The notes under the pieces: generated by a model
Told to the model about the DNA's origin: nothing
Seen by the model: the letters and a program-made list of their open reading frames with translations, nothing else
Database searches by the model: none
Translations under genes and position numbers: made by a program
Part shown: positions 8,276 through 17,340 of the stretch, piece after piece
How the letters are laid out: every line of letters starts with the position of its first letter
How positions within the stretch are numbered: position 1 is the first letter of the stretch
DNA from: Prionace glauca
Taxonomy: Eukaryota; Chordata; Chondrichthyes; Carcharhiniformes; Carcharhinidae
Direction: 5' to 3'
Length of the DNA: 64,000 nt
NCBI GenBank assembly: GCA_037974335.1
Contig: CM075760.1
Span: 38,778,182 to 38,842,181 of the forward strand

Positions 8276-10673
8276 GGGCGAATGAGGCTGCGGGAGTTTT
8301 TCCACAAACCCCAAGAGGCCAGCAACGAACACAGTGAGACAGTCGATGAACCGGAACAGCTGACAGAGAGATCCGCAGTGCAACAGCCTAAGAGGAAGGA
8401 ATCCAATTGGACTCCTCCGGAAGGCCGCTGCCCTCGACTGGACTTGTACGCCCAAACCATCAGGAGGTGCGTTGACACCAGATTCATCAGCCGCACTCAC
8501 AAGACAGCCCCGAACATCACCCAAGCACAACGCAACGCCATCCACACTCTCAAGACAAACCGCAACATTGTCATCAAACCAGCAGACAAAGGAGGGGCCA
8601 TCGTCATACTGAACAGAACGGATTACTGTAAAGAAGTGTACCGACAACTAAACAATGAGGAACACTACAGACAATTACCCACAGATCCGACCAAAGAACA
8701 CACTCGTCAACTCAACAATCTGATCAAGACCTTTGATCCGGACCTTCAGAGCACCCTCCGTGCTCTCATTCCACGTACTCCCCGCATTGGAGATCTCTAC
8801 TGCCTCCCAAAGATACACAAGGCAAACACACCTGGCCGTCCCATCGTATCGGGCAATGGAACTCTGTGTGAGAACCTCTCTGGCTACGTCGAGGGCATCC
8901 TGAAACCCATTGTACAAAGAACCCCCAGCTTTTGTCGCGACACTACGGACTTCCTACAGAAACTCAGCACACACGGAGCAGTTGAACCAGGGACACTCCT
9001 CGTCACAATGGATGTCTCAGCGCTCTACACCAACATCCCCCACAACGATGGCATTGCTGCGACTGCCTCAGTACTCAATGCTGACAACTGCCAGTTTCCA
9101 GATGCAATTTTACAACTCATCTGCTTTATCCTGGACCACAATCTCTTCACCTTCAACAACCAGTTTTTCATCCAGACACACGGAACAGCCATGGGGACCA
9201 AATTTGCACCTCAATATGCCAACATCTTCATGCACAGGTTCGAACAAGACTTCTTCACTGCACAGAATCTTCAACCAATGCTATACACTAGATACATCGA
9301 TGACATTTTCTTCCTTTGGCCTCATGGTGAACAATCACTGAAACAACTATATGATGATATCAACAAATTCCACCCCACCATCAGACTCACCATGGACTAT
9401 TCCCCAGAATCAGTTGCATTCTTGGACACACTTATCTCCATTAAGGACGGTCACCTCAGCACCTCACTGTACCGCAAACCCACAGACAATCTCACAATGC
9501 TCCACTTCTCCAGTTTCCACCCTAAACATGTTAAAGAAGCTATTCCCTATGGACAAGCCCTCCGTATACACAGGATTTGCTCAGATGAGGAGGATCGTGA
9601 CAGACACCTCCAGACCCTGAAAGATGCCCTCATAAGAACAGGATATGGTGCTCGACTCATAGATCGGCAGTTCCGATGTGCCACAGCGAAAAACCGCACC
9701 GATCTCCTCAGAAGGCAAACACGGGACACAATGGACAGAGTACCCTTCGTCGTCCAGTACTTCCCCGGAGCGGAGAAGCTACGACATCTTCTCCGGAGTC
9801 TTCAACATATCATTGATGAAGACAAACATCTCGCCAGGGCTATCCCCACACCCCCACTTCTTGCTTTCAGACAACCACACAACCTCAAACAGACCATTGT
9901 TCGCAGCAAACTACCCAGCCTTCAGGAGAACAGTGACCACAATACCACACAACCCTGCCACAGCAACCTCTGCAAGACATGCTGGATCATCGACATGGAT
10001 ACCATCATCACACGTGAGAATACCATCCACCAGGTACATGGTAAATACTCTTGCAACTCGGCCAACATTGTCTACCTGATACGTTGCAAGAAAGGATGTC
10101 CCGAAGCATGGTACGTTGGGGAGACCATGCAGACGCTACGACAACGGATGAATGAACATCGACAGTCACCAGGCAAGACTGTTCCCTTCCTGTTGGCGAA
10201 CACTTCAGCGGTCACGGGCATTCAGCCTCTGACCTTCCGGTAAGCATTCTCCAAGGCGGCCTTCATGACACACGACAGCGCAGAGTCGCTGAACAGAGAC
10301 TGATAGCCAAGTTCCACACACATGAGGACGGTCTCAACAGGGATCTTGGGTTCATGTCGCACTATCTGTAACCCCCGTGACTTGCCTGGGTTTGCAAAAC
10401 CTCACTTACTGTACTGTCTGGAGACAATACACATCTCTTTAAACTGTGATCAGTGCTCCTTCCACTCACATTATCAGCCACTTTAAGAATTGAACAGCAG
10501 GTTAGGTGTAAGGATTTGCATTCTAATCAGCAACTGTCTGTGCTTTGTACGCTCTGTCTGTCTGAGGCCAGAACTCTCCATTCACTTGACAAAAAGGCAG
10601 CCCCCTCGAAAGCTTGTGAGAATATTATCAAATAAATCGGTTGGACTAAAACCTGGTGTTGTCAGACTTTTTA
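8276..10673 (+). mobile_element. Penelope-like element, nearly whole, RT plus GIY-YIG
   Basis: The element encodes a reverse transcriptase joined to a GIY-YIG nuclease, the hallmark of the endonuclease-bearing Penelope-like (PLE) class. It ends in the family 3' tail AACCTGGTGTTGTCAGACTTTTTA. A 12-base direct repeat CTGGGTAGAGAG flanks it (8264-8275 and 10674-10685), consistent with a target-site duplication. The locus around the target is itself a small repeat (another copy of the same words at 10691-10709). It looks slightly 5'-truncated and has about one break near the end of the coding region. Its fair integrity suggests a fairly young insertion. Confidence 0.88.
8282..10243 (+). CDS. Penelope-like RT/GIY-YIG endonuclease protein
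   Basis: The 653-residue frame carries PLE reverse-transcriptase motifs in order: NRNIVIKPADKGGAIVIL (about residue 95-112), YCLPKIHKANTPGRPIVSG (about 178-196), VTMDVSALYTNIP (about 241-253), THGTAMGTKFAPQYAN (about 300-315), and the catalytic YIDDIF at residue 338. A cysteine-rich connector (CHSNLCKTCW) follows near residue 555, then the nuclease start IVYLIRC and AWYVGET..LRQRMNEH near residues 596-632. The RT copies element RNA into DNA and the nuclease nicks the target. I keep it as a mobile-element gene, not a host gene. Confidence 0.88.
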   Translation: MRLREFFHKPQEASNEHSETVDEPEQLTERSAVQQPKRKESNWTPPEGRCPRLDLYAQTIRRCVDTRFISRTHKTAPNITQAQRNAIHTLKTNRNIVIKPADKGGAIVILNRTDYCKEVYRQLNNEEHYRQLPTDPTKEHTRQLNNLIKTFDPDLQSTLRALIPRTPRIGDLYCLPKIHKANTPGRPIVSGNGTLCENLSGYVEGILKPIVQRTPSFCRDTTDFLQKLSTHGAVEPGTLLVTMDVSALYTNIPHNDGIAATASVLNADNCQFPDAILQLICFILDHNLFTFNNQFFIQTHGTAMGTKFAPQYANIFMHRFEQDFFTAQNLQPMLYTRYIDDIFFLWPHGEQSLKQLYDDINKFHPTIRLTMDYSPESVAFLDTLISIKDGHLSTSLYRKPTDNLTMLHFSSFHPKHVKEAIPYGQALRIHRICSDEEDRDRHLQTLKDALIRTGYGARLIDRQFRCATAKNRTDLLRRQTRDTMDRVPFVVQYFPGAEKLRHLLRSLQHIIDEDKHLARAIPTPPLLAFRQPHNLKQTIVRSKLPSLQENSDHNTTQPCHSNLCKTCWIIDMDTIITRENTIHQVHGKYSCNSANIVYLIRCKKGCPEAWYVGETMQTLRQRMNEHRQSPGKTVPFLLANTSAVTGIQPLTFR

Positions 10674-10767
10674 CTGGGTAGAGAGAACAGACATGTCCTG
10701 GGTAGAGAGAACAGACCTATCCTGTGTTTGTTACCCGGTAAACTGCGTGGAAGCTTTCTTCATAAGA

Positions 10768-10902
10768 TGTGGAGATGCTGGAGTTGGACTGGAGTGGACA
10801 CAGTAAGAAGTCTCACACCTGATGAAGGAGCATCACTCCGAAAGCTTGTGATTCCAAATAAACCTGTTGGACTTTGACCTGGTGTTGTGAGACTTTGTAC
10901 TG
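10768..10902 (+). mobile_element. 135-bp Penelope-related solo unit with hammerhead-like core
   Basis: A unit starting TGTGGAGATGCTGGAGTTGG and ending in GGTGTTGTGAGACTTTGTACTG is flanked by a perfect 12-base repeat TTCTTCATAAGA (10756-10767 and 10903-10914). Inside is CTGATGA (10819-10825), a GGAG/CTCC stem and GAAA (10840-10843), the core order of a hammerhead ribozyme. AGTCTCACACC before it can pair with GGTGTTGTGAGACT after it. Hammerheads, including reduced forms, are known from Penelope-like elements; the cleavage strand is not clear here. Confidence 0.7.
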
Positions 10903-11277
10903 TTCTTCATAAGAGAGCAAGACTTTTCTGTTAATATTCAATAAATTTCTAGAAATTTTATGAAGATTCGTTGGGAATTTCAATCAAAACATGCAGTCAA
11001 ATCAGAAATTTGTGTAAAACTGTTCCAGTCTGAAAATGTCTTTGATCTGAAGTTTCCAAGTGTTTATGTGACATTCCTGAGTTTTCTGATGTAAGGCAGT
11101 GACAACAACTGGTATTTACTGTTAACAGATTAAAATATATGCTGCACAGGAGCTGAAAGGTCAGGAGAGGGAAGATGGAGAAATTGTAATTCACCAAAGG
11201 TGTACACATGGTGTTTGTCAAGATTTCCTTTTTAACTAACAATAAATTCAATGTACTGTTTGGGAGCAGGTCCAGCA

Positions 11278-11331
11278 TTAGGATTAGGGTGAGGTATTAG
11301 TTAGGGTGAGGTGTTAGTTAGGGTTAGGATT
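11278..11331 (+). repeat. Degenerate interstitial TTAGGG tract
   Basis: Five TTAGGG or TTAGG words lie within about 54 bases, separated by short spacers such as TGAGGTGTTAG. This resembles vertebrate telomere repeat but is degenerate and short. Confidence 0.5.
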
Positions 11332-11461
11332 CAGGATGGAGGTTGGGAACTTGGTTTTGGTGCTGAGAATGCAGACAGAAATTGGGATCCTGCTGTATTT
11401 ATGTGTGGAGTTCCAAGGATGGTGGAACCAGGAGTAAAAATGGGAAAAAGGTTTCAGTACG

Positions 11462-11785
11462 GCCGCGGTGGCACAGTGGTTAGTACTGCTGCCTCTCAGC
11501 GCCAAGGACCCGGGTTCATTTCCGGCCTTGGGTAACAGTGTGGAGTTTGCACTTTCTTCCTGTGTTTACGTGGATTTCCTTCGGGTGCTCCAGTTTCCTC
11601 CCACAGTCCAAAGATGCATGGGTTAGGTTGATTGGCCATGATAAATTGCCCCTTTTAATCAGGGAGGATTGGCATGTGAGGTTATGGGAAAAGGGCCTGG
11701 GTGGGATTGTTGTCAGTACAGGATTGACGGGCTGAATGGCCTCCTTCTCCAGTGTAGGGATTCTATTATACAGTTTTATCTTGTC
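11462..11785 (+). mobile_element. V-SINE (HE1-type), nearly full length
   Basis: The head GGTGGCACAGTGGTTAGTAC... and GGGTTCATTTCC are tRNA-like A and B boxes. The conserved middle TTTCCTCCCACAGTCCAAAGAT follows, and the 3' end reads GTGTAGGGATTCTATTATA. Confidence 0.85.
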
Positions 11786-11988
11786 TTTTTCAGTGCCAGA
11801 TTCTTGTTTCATCTGTTTACATGTGCTACAATTTCATTGTTTAGAGCTGTTTTTCTCAGCCCCAGATATGGCATTCAAATTTTGGCTTCAACTATTAAAT
11901 AAATTGATTCACTGTTTGTGTGTGTGTGTGTGTGTCCGTGTGTGCCTTTGTGAATATCAGATTATGTGTCAGTGTATTTGTGTGTGAA

Positions 11989-12960
11989 CAAAGCAAAGAA
12001 AATTACAGCACAGGAACAGGCCCTTCGGCCCTCCAAGCCTGCACCGACCGTGCTGTCCAACTGAACTAAAGCCCCATACCCTTCTGGGGACCATATCCCT
12101 CTATTCCCACCTTATTCATTTATTTGTCAAGACGCCCCTTAAAAGTCGCGATCACATCTGCTTCCACGACCTCCCCCGGCAACAAGTTCCAGGCACTCAC
12201 CATCCTCTGTCTAAAAAAACTTGCCTTGTACATCTCCTTTAAACCTTGCCCCTCATATCTTAAACCTATGCCCCCAGGTAATTGACTCTTCCACACTGGG
12301 AAAAAGTTCCTGACTATCCACTCTGTCCAAGCCCCTCATAAGCTTGTAGACTTCTGTCAGGTCGCCCCCTCAACCTCCATCGTTCCAAGTGAGAAGAAAC
12401 CAAGTTTCTCCAACCTCTCCTCATAGTTAATGCCCTCCATGTCAGGCAACATCCTGGTCAATCTTTTTTGTACCCTCTCCAAAGCCTCCACATCCTTCTG
12501 ATGGTGTGGTGACCAGAATTGAACATTATATCCAAGTGCGGCCTAACTAAGGTTCTATAAATCTGCAACATGACTTGCCAATTTTTAAACTGGCCGGTGA
12601 AGGCATGCATGCCATATGCCATCTTGACTACCTTCTCCACCTTTGTTGCCAATTTCAGTGACCTGTGTACCTATACACCCAGATCCCTCTGCCTATCAAT
12701 ACTCTTGAGGGTTCTGCCAGTTACTGTATGTTTCCTATCCGGATTAAATCTTCCAAAATGCATTACCTCACATTTGTCCGGATTAAATTTCATTTGCCAT
12801 TTCTCTGCTCAAGTCTCCGATCGATCTGTTTCCTGCTGTATCCTCTGATAGTGCTCATTGCTATCCGCAAATTCATCGACCTTTATGTCGTTCGCAAACT
12901 TACGAATAAAACCAGTTACATTTTGCTCCAAACCATTTAGATATATTACAAACAGAATCA
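11989..12960 (-). mobile_element. CR1-like LINE 3' half, 5'-truncated
   Basis: In reverse it ends GGGCCTGTTCCTGTGCTGTAATTTTCTTTG. It encodes decayed reverse-transcriptase C-terminal words such as AYGMHAFTGQFKNWQVMLQIYRTLVRPHLD. The same family lies in the other orientation at 21655-22390 and 25345-25895. A GT repeat (11917-11934) precedes it, and 12961-13200 holds low-complexity GT/CT runs. Confidence 0.75.
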
Positions 12961-13204
12961 TTTATATATTTTACAAACAATTGTGTGTCAGTATGTGTGT
13001 GTGTTGGTATGTGTGTGTCTGTCTCTCTCTCTCTGTCTGTGTTGGTTTGAAGAACCCGATGCTAACTGCTGCCTGTTGTTTCCTTGTGTTAGTTTAATCA
13101 CTGCAGTGTCTGAGAAATCAACTTCATTTTTATCTGATGTGGCTTTAAGTTTAACAGTTTTTTAAAAAATTCTTCCATTTTTACCTCGGTGTGGGTCGAA
13201 ACTC

Positions 13205-13489
13205 CCCACGTACGAACATAGGAACAGGAGTAGGCCATTCAGCCCCTCGAGCCTGAACCGCCCCATTTAATGAGATCATGGCTGTTCAGTGGCCTACCTC
13301 CATATACCTGCCTTTGGCCCATATCCCTTAATACCTTTGCTGAACAAAATATATATCTATCTCAAGATTTAAAGGTGGCAACTAATTTAGTATCAACTGC
13401 CTTTTGTAGAAGAGATTTCCAAACCTCTACCATCCTTTCTGAGTAGAAGTGCTTTCTAATATCCCTCCCGAAAGGTCTAACCCTAATTA
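13205..13489 (-). mobile_element. Older CR1-like LINE, piece 1 of 3 (3' end)
   Basis: The 3' end (reverse of ACGAACATAGGAACAGGAGTAGGCCATTC...) runs up to AGGTCTAACCCTAATT. It is split from its next piece (14346-14518) by a younger LINE and from the third (14833-15075) by a V-SINE. The text continues correctly across each insertion. Confidence 0.7.
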
Positions 13490-14345
13490 CATAGAACATA
13501 GAACATTACAGCACAAACAGGCACTTCGGCCCTCGAGTTGCGCCGATCGCATCAACCCCACCAATCTATAGACCTATCTATAATCCCCAATCCCATTAAA
13601 CCCCATATACTCATCCAGAAGTCTTTTAAATGACCCCAGCGAGTTCGCCTCCACCACCGACGACGGCAGCCGATTCCAATCACTCACTACCCTCTGAGTG
13701 AAAAACTTACCCCTAACATCACCTCTGTACTTCCCTCCCCGCACCTTAAATCTGTGTCCTCTCGTAGCGACCATTTCAACCCGGGGAAATAGCCTCTGAG
13801 AGTCCACCCTATCTATTCCTCTCAACATTTTATAAACTTCTATCAGGTCGCCTCTCAACCTTCGCCTCTCCAGGGAAAAGAGTCCCAGCTCCCTCAACCT
13901 ATCTTCATAAGGCATGCCTCCCAGTCCAGGCAACATCCTTGTAAATCTCCTCTGCACCCTTTCAATAGCTTCTACGTCTTTCCTATAGTGAGGCGACCAG
14001 AACTGCGCACAGTACTCCAAATGAGGCCTGACGAGGGTCCTGTAAAGTTGCAGCATTACCTCCCGACTCCTAAACTCAATCCCTCGATTAATGAAGGCCA
14101 GTACACCATACGCCTTCTTGACCACCTCCTCCACCTGCGAGGCCGATTTAAGAGTCCTGTGAACCCGGACCCCGAGATCCTTCTGCTCTTCAACGCTACT
14201 AAGACCCCTGCCCTTAATAGTGTACTCGTTCATCCCGTTGGTTCTGCCGAAATGGACTACTACACATTTATCCGCGTTGAAGTCCATCTGCCACTTCTCC
14301 GCCCATTCCTGCATCCTATCTATGTCCTGCTGCAACTTTTGACAT
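13490..14345 (-). mobile_element. Younger CR1-like LINE inserted in the older one
   Basis: The minus strand is open for 253 residues (14335-13574) covering the reverse-transcriptase C-terminal half: AEKWQMDFNADKCVVVHF, LAFINRGIEFRSREVMLQLY, RTLVRPHLEYCAQFWSPHYR and the closing NSLGSFKRLLDEYM. The 3' tail is a repeated GTTCTATGTTCTATG. The intact frame implies recent insertion compared with its neighbours. It is 5'-truncated. Confidence 0.85.
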
Positions 14346-14518
14346 TCTCCTGGATTGACTGCCTCCTGGATCTAGAATCTCTAACCAGTGGAAAAAGTTT
14401 ATCTTCATCCACCCTGTCTTTTCCTGTCTGTATCATGAATACTTTGATCAGATAAGCCCTTACCCTTCTAAATTCTAAAGAAAACAGGTCTAATTTGTGT
14501 AATCTCTCCTCATAGGCT
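14346..14518 (-). mobile_element. Older CR1-like LINE, piece 2 of 3
   Basis: It contains the expected continuation (CTAACCAGTGGAAAAAGTTT...CCACCCTGTC...TCTAATTTGTGTAATCTCTCCTCATAG) of the element that starts at 13205. Confidence 0.65.
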
Positions 14519-14832
14519 TGGCATGGTGGCACAATGGTTAGCACTGGTGCCTCACAGTGCCAGGGCTTCGGGTTTGATTCCCGGTTTGGGTCACTGTGGA
14601 ATTTGCCCATGTCTTCCCGTGTCTACATTGGTTTCGTTTGGGTGCTCTGGTTTCCTCCCACAGTCCAAAGATGTGAGGGTTAGGTGGACTGGCCACATTA
14701 AATTACTCCTTAGTGTTGGGGGAACTGACTAGGATAAATGCATTGGGTTATGGGAATAGGGCCTGGGTGGGATTGTAATCGATGCAGACTCGATTGACTA
14801 GCCTCTTTCCGCACTGTAGGATTCTATAATAT
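14519..14832 (+). mobile_element. V-SINE (HE1-type), nearly full length
   Basis: The head TGGCATGGTGGCACAATGGTTAGC, a B-box-like GGGTTTGATTCCC, the core TTTCCTCCCACAGTCCAAAGATG and the 3' end GCACTGTAGGATTCTATAAT are all present. It splits the older LINE. Confidence 0.85.
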
Positions 14833-15075
14833 GTGGTACCCAGATCTGCTCACAGTACTGCAAGTGGGGTCTAATCCAGTGTTTTGTGTAGCTGCAGGAA
14901 AACTTCTATGTCGTTATACTCCAGTCCTCTCAATGTGAAGGCCAGCTTTCCGTTAACCTTGATTATTTTCTCAACCTGAACCCCCAAGTCTCTTTGGACA
15001 TCCATTGCATTGAACTTCATACCATCTAGAAAGTACTCTGATCTATCCACTACCAGGGAGAGTGAGTTGATGTTT
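14833..15075 (-). mobile_element. Older CR1-like LINE, piece 3 of 3
   Basis: The text continues the same reverse-transcriptase region (reverse of CCCAGATCTGCTCACAGTACTGCAAG...). The minus strand encodes RSEYFLDGMKFNAMDVQRDLGVQVEK, typical of CR1 ORF2. Confidence 0.65.
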
Positions 15076-15084
15076 TCAGACATT

Positions 15085-15640
15085 CTGTAGGATTCCCTCC
15101 CACAGTCTGATTGGATGTGTCTGTCTGGTGCCTTTTTTCCAGGCACTGTCCGTGTTTGAGTGTTGGTGTATTTTCAGGAGCAGCTGGCACTTCCTTGGCT
15201 GTTGTCCTCTCAGATATTCCATCTGTTTTTAGTTAATGTGTCTGGAGTCTTTGAGCTTTTCCAGGCTGTGTCCAATTATCCTTCCTGTCTCTGGTATATG
15301 GGCCTAGATAGCTTGGTGTCATTATACACATTGTTTGATTATCTATCTGCCTCCAACGAGTATTGTTGTCTGTCCATAATGATGGTGTTGCTGTCCTTGT
15401 CTTCTGGTTTTATGATCATGTCAACACTGGACCTCAGTTCCCTGATGGTCTCTTTTTCTCTCAGGGTAACATTCTGTTTGTCTCTTGTGTTTCTGTGCTG
15501 TGGCAGGGCAGAAACTGGATTGGAGGGATTCAGACAAGGCGTTCTGAGAAGGATGGGCACGGATTTTGGAGGTGACAGCATGTTCAGGGAGTTTGGAAAG
15601 AGAGGCTGGAGATGGGGGAGTAGATGGTAAGGATGGTGGG
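15085..15640 (-). mobile_element. Old Penelope-like RT fragment of a second lineage
   Basis: The minus strand encodes RELRSSVDMIIKPEDKDSN and IIMDRQQYSLEADR, then decayed text like LSRPIYQ and NTQT. This matches the N-terminal RT region of Penelope-like elements (compare IVIKPADKGGAIVIL in the copy at 8276) but is clearly a different, older lineage. It is broken in several places and truncated by the CR1 at 15645. Confidence 0.7.
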
Positions 15641-15735
15641 GTCATAAGAACATAAGAAATAGGAGCAGGAGTAGGCCATCTGGCCCTTCGAGCCTGCCCT
15701 GCCATTCAATAAGATCATGGCTGATCTGTCGTGAC

Positions 15736-17340
15736 TCAGCTCCACCTTCCTGCCCTCTCCCCATAACCCTTAATCCCTTCTCTTATCAAAAACCCATCAA
15801 CCCGTTTCTTAAAAATATTTAGCGAGGCAGCCTCCACCACTTCAACGGGCAGAGAATTCCAGAGATTCACCACCCTTTGAGTGAAGAAGTTCCTCCTCAA
15901 CTCTGTTCTAAACCGCCTCCCTTTTATCTTGAGGCTGTGCCCCCTAGTCCTACTGTCTTTTTTGAGCGGGAAGAGTCTCTCCACCTCTATCCTATCCATC
16001 CCATTCATCATCTTATACGTCTCAATGAGATCTCCCCTCATTCTTCTAAACTCTAACGAGTACAAGCCTAGTTTATTCAGCCTCTCCTCATAGCTCAATC
16101 CCCTCAACTCCGGTATCAGCCGAGTAAACCTCCTCTGCACTCCCTCCAGGGCCAAAATATCCTTGCGCAGGTGCGGCGCCCAAAACTGCACACAGTACTC
16201 CAGCTGCGGCCTCACCAATGCCCTATACAGCTGTAGCAATACCTCCCTACTCCTATATTCAATCCCCCTCGCTATGAAGGCCAGCATCCCATTCGCCTTC
16301 CTGACCACCTGCTGCACCTGCAAGCTGGGTTTTTGCGACTCATGCACAAGGACCCCGAGGTCCCTCTGCACCGTCGCCTGCTGCCGTTTTTCGTCCCGTA
16401 AGTAATAGTCCTTCCTACCATTCCTCCTACCAAAGTGGACCACCTCACACTTGCCAACATTAAATTCCATTTGCCATTTCCTGGCCCATTCGCCCAGCCT
16501 ATCTAGATCCTTCTGCAGACTCTCCACACCCTCCTCACAATTTGCCTTTCCCCCAATCTTGGTGTCATCAGCAAATTTCGACACCCTGCACTCGGTTCCC
16601 TCCTCCAGATCATCTATATAAATGGTAAATAGCTGAGGCCCCAGCACCGATCCCTGGGGCACCCCACTAGTCACCAACCGCCAATCCGAATAGCATCCAT
16701 TGACCCCCACTCTCTGCCTCCTATTTGACAACCAATCCTCTATCCACGCTAACACCCTACCCCCAACTCCATGTCCCCTGACCTTCTGCAATAACCTCTT
16801 GTGAGGTACCTTGTCAAACGCCTTCTGAAAATCCAGAAAGACCACATCCACCGGCTCTCCTCTATCCACTGCCCTAGACACATCCTCATAGAACTCCAGT
16901 AAATTTGTCAGACACGACTTCCCTTTAATGAAACCGTGTTGCGTCCGCCCTATCAAGCAATTCCCCTCAAGATGCCTCGCTATTTCCTCCTTAATGACGG
17001 TTTCCAACATTTTACCTACCACAGACGTTAAACTAACCGGCCTATAATTCCCCGCCTTTTGCCTGGCACCCTTCTTAAACAACGGCGTAACATTAGCCGT
17101 TTTCCAATCTTCTGGCACTTCCCCGGAATCCAGCGACGTCTGGAAAATAACCACCAAGGCATCCACTATCACCTCCGCCATTTCTTTCAGAACCCTCGGA
17201 TGCATTCCATCCGGTCCTGGGGACTTGTCCACAATCAGCCCCTCCAGTCTGTCAAGCACCACCTCTCTAGTAACAGTAATGTCATTAAGACCCTCCATTC
17301 CTACCACCTTTCCATCGCTAACATCCGGCAAATTATTCAC
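15736..17340 (-). CDS. CR1 ORF2, reverse-transcriptase half
   Basis: The 534-residue frame contains the RT motifs in order: SPGPDGMHPRVLKEM (about 38-52), [46 protein letters not shown], the catalytic FADDTK (about residue 258), and the C-terminal RTLVRP-like RALVRPQLEYCVQFWAPHL. It is open to its natural stop. With the endonuclease half the ORF2 is whole apart from one frameshift at the junction, so this copy is among the youngest LINEs in the window. Confidence 0.9.
   Translation of the reverse strand: MNNLPDVSDGKVVGMEGLNDITVTREVVLDRLEGLIVDKSPGPDGMHPRVLKEMAEVIVDALVVIFQTSLDSGEVPEDWKTANVTPLFKKGARQKAGNYRPVSLTSVVGKMLETVIKEEIARHLEGNCLIGRTQHGFIKGKSCLTNLLEFYEDVSRAVDRGEPVDVVFLDFQKAFDKVPHKRLLQKVRGHGVGGRVLAWIEDWLSNRRQRVGVNGCYSDWRLVTSGVPQGSVLGPQLFTIYIDDLEEGTECRVSKFADDTKIGGKANCEEGVESLQKDLDRLGEWARKWQMEFNVGKCEVVHFGRRNGRKDYYLRDEKRQQATVQRDLGVLVHESQKPSLQVQQVVRKANGMLAFIARGIEYRSREVLLQLYRALVRPQLEYCVQFWAPHLRKDILALEGVQRRFTRLIPELRGLSYEERLNKLGLYSLEFRRMRGDLIETYKMMNGMDRIEVERLFPLKKDSRTRGHSLKIKGRRFRTELRRNFFTQRVVNLWNSLPVEVVEAASLNIFKKRVDGFLIREGIKGYGERAGRWS

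Noticed and set aside
8183-8647. Minus-strand open frame at the start of the Penelope-like element
   Set aside because: Antisense shadow of the RT frame, with no domain.
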